This document shows positions 61,924 through 64,000 of a stretch of DNA of 64,000 nucleotides, piece by piece (position 1 is the first letter of the stretch; every line of letters begins with the position of its first letter). Position numbers and translations under genes: made by a program. The stretch comes from Montifringilla adamsi (lineage: Eukaryota; Chordata; Aves; Passeriformes; Passeridae). The stretch is from NCBI GenBank assembly GCA_017590115.1, contig JAGGNK010008670.1:3100001-3164000 (forward strand). Direction: 5' to 3'. The notes under the pieces are model-generated. The model saw only the letters and a program-made list of their open reading frames with translations. It made no database searches and was not told the origin of the DNA.

Positions 61924-63335
61924 GGCTTACTATGCTCTCTGGGACCTCTGGAAGCTGCTCCAGCTGGGGCTTCAAGCTGGGCAGGCTGAGGGCTGAGAAA
62001 CGAAGTTCCACATGAGAAACCATCCTCAATGCACAGGGGGGATCCTTTTGGAACTCACTGACGCTCTGTGCCTGTGGCCCCCTCCACGAGGGCTTCTCAA
62101 ATGACGTTCCTTTCATACAGCGCTGCCTTCCAACAGCATCCACGGGAAGATGTTTTTCGTTTTACAGCACTAATTAGAGGCCCAAGTCATGGGCCAGTTG
62201 CTGTGGGCGTGGGGCAAGCAGAATGAAAAGCTGGGCAGAAGTGAGGGGTGGCAGTGCAGCTGGAATTGCAGTTTGCAGGCAGCAGTCGGGGCCGGGGCTG
62301 CGAGGGATGCCAGGCAGGCAGGTCATGGAGAAAGGTGGAAAAGATAAATGCGTGAGCCCAGACACAGATATTGATTGGAAAATTCTGGGTCTGCTAGGAG
62401 CTGGCTGAGGAAAGCGTTGGAATTGTTCCTGCAGCTCAGGAATGGAGCCCATTGCCTGGGTGTTTATCTTTTCAGGCACGCTGAATCACAAAAGGAATGA
62501 TGTCTCTGATATCAGGCTTTGCTGGTAACAAGGTGTTTTACTGGCTCTCATAAACACACACCCTCCCTGGGGAAGAGTGATCTTTTTGGACAAACTGAGG
62601 GAAAATTCCTACAGAAAAATCTATTCTGTGTTTGTGTAGAAATGCTTTTAAGTAAGGAAGGGAAAAGATACAGAGGAAATCTGGGTTGTGTCTAAATAAT
62701 ATTTTTAATGTTCTCATTAAGGGGTTGGAATTGCCTGTGGAAAAAGATGAGCTTCAACCTTTCCTTCAAGCATTCCATTGCTACTAAAAAGAGTTTGGAG
62801 CCAGTCACAGTTTTTTCACTCTGTTTACTCTTTGTTAAAAGTCATGTTTTGAACCAAAACTGGAATCCTTGCAGGTGGTAACTGGGTGATAATTTTGCCT
62901 GAACAGAGTGAATGAAATATGTTAAAACTTGATAAGAATTAAAGATATCAGGAAAATTGCCCTGGGACCTGTAAGGATCATGCTCTGGGCAATGCCAAAT
63001 CTCACTGGTCAGCAGGAGTGTGGCACAAAAAGTCTGTTTATTTGGGGCTTCTGTGGCTGTATTTTGTAAATGTTTGTTTCTAAAGGCAAGAGCCAAAAAG
63101 TCAGCAGAGCTTAACACAGGAATCATAACATTTCTGGAGTTTATTGCAAGACAAATTCTGGTCTCAAAGTTCTTTGTCTCTGCTGGGGAATGTTCTCCTT
63201 GGGCCAGCTGCAGCCTGGAGTCAGCAGTGTGCAGTGACAGTCATTCTGCAGGAGCAGGACCATGTAAAGCTCTGCCGCCAGCTCCAAACCAGGGATGTGT
63301 CTTCATCAGCTGAGCTGCTTTTGGCAGGACACTTG

Positions 63336-63398
63336 GAACGAGCTCAGCTTCAAGGTCTGTTCCAACCCAAACCATTCTGAGATTCTGTGATTCTATTA
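63336..63398 (+). mobile_element. CR1 LINE 3' tail fragment
   Basis: Plus strand reads ggaacgagctcagcttcaag, then tgttccaacccaaaccattc, and ends in the degenerate octamer tail attctgagattctgtgattc. This is the diagnostic CR1 3' end, in plus orientation and about 60 bp long. The 5' limit is approximate. Confidence 0.8.
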
Positions 63399-64000
63399 AA
63401 GCCCTCAGCAAAATCCAGAGAGGTAAAAGAGGCCAGTTCTGCTGCTGCTGCCTGGTTTTCATCTGTCTGCATTGATTTTTCCTTCACAGAATTTTCTCCT
63501 TGGTCTCTACAAAAAGAAATTCAGAGATGGTGTGCTCCAGTTTATAAGCTCACTTCAGATTTTTTGATCAGAAATCATTTGTGAATCATCCCAATATTTC
63601 AGAGCCAGTCTCATGCTGCAGTTCCATGGGGAGCAAGGTGACCAGGCTGACTGGAGCGAATAAATTCATTTATTTGGCAGTGTCATTCCATATTTAATGT
63701 GCATATACTTACAGATAAAAGTGTTCTGAGGAGGTGAGCTCTTAATTACTGAGCTTTTGAATCTGAGCACGTGTGGGACAGAGAGTTTGGAAGCATGAGG
63801 AGAAGAGCCTTGTGTCAGGCTCACAGAAAGGCAGGGATGTCACCAGCTCTGGTGAGCACATCCAACCACATCATCCTGAGGGACAGATGCAGTGAGCTCT
63901 GAGCAGGAATTAGGGAATGTCTGGTTCCATAGCCTTAAATGCTTCAAATGAGCAGACAATCTTGTAGTGTCACAGCAAAGAGCATCACCAGAAAAAGCTG

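Larger units (their letters stand above)
58151..64000. other. Intergenic region downstream of SERPINI1
   Basis: 5.85 kb with no recognised exon on either strand. In human the next gene is GOLIM4, but no GOLIM4-like sequence is visible. Contains an A17 run (58703-58719), a (CAGA)7 microsatellite and a CR1 tail. The 178-codon minus-strand open frame near 61.6-62.1 kb is not supported as a gene: it runs through the microsatellite and has no domain. Confidence 0.7.

Noticed and set aside
61607..62143. 178-codon minus-strand open frame.
   Set aside because: It runs through the (CAGA)7 microsatellite, has low-complexity Ser/Leu/Pro composition, and lacks a domain or splice support.

Overview
This is vertebrate nuclear DNA, most likely from a bird and probably a passerine. 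Genes are interrupted by GT/AG introns, there is no bacterial-style gene packing, and three 3' ends of CR1 LINEs, the typical avian retroposon, are readable. The species call is inference from the look of the CR1 copies and the compact introns.

The window holds two complete protein-coding genes arranged head to head across one CpG island. On the minus strand, PDCD10 (CCM3, programmed cell death 10) has seven coding exons between 6881 and 1526. They join to a 212-residue protein, the human length, with nearly identical sequence. Its 3'UTR runs to about 1120, and a non-coding first exon probably ends at the donor just below 13315. On the plus strand, SERPINI1 (neuroserpin) has a non-coding first exon ending at 13689, a 23.3 kb first intron, and eight coding exons between 37049 and 57928. 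These join to 410 residues, again the human length, with an intact signal peptide, reactive-centre loop (P1 Arg362) and C-terminal sorting tail. Its poly(A) signal is at 58126. Every exon junction was checked for phase, and both reading frames close without a frameshift or premature stop.

Layout: 1-1119 is the flank downstream of PDCD10; 1120-13.4 kb is PDCD10; 12.9-14.28 kb is the shared CpG island and bidirectional promoter; 13.6-58.15 kb is SERPINI1; 58.15-64 kb is intergenic, with no exon recognised. In human the same pair is head to head on 3q26 and uses a shared asymmetric bidirectional promoter, so this is conserved synteny. The two genes are linked by that promoter. PDCD10 is a widely expressed adaptor of STRIPAK/GCKIII kinases and the CCM complex. 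SERPINI1 is a secreted, mainly neuronal inhibitor of tissue plasminogen activator.

No new mobile system, CRISPR array, RNA gene or unknown coding gene could be supported. The points most worth following up are: a nearly perfect 574 bp tandem duplication in SERPINI1 intron 5; a perfect 91 bp tandem duplication and a poly(A) insertion-like footprint in intron 1; two oppositely oriented ZNF143/THAP11-like motifs in the promoter; loss of one neuroserpin glycosylation sequon and a changed C-terminal tail; and a weak donor on the frame-neutral exon that carries the reactive-loop hinge.
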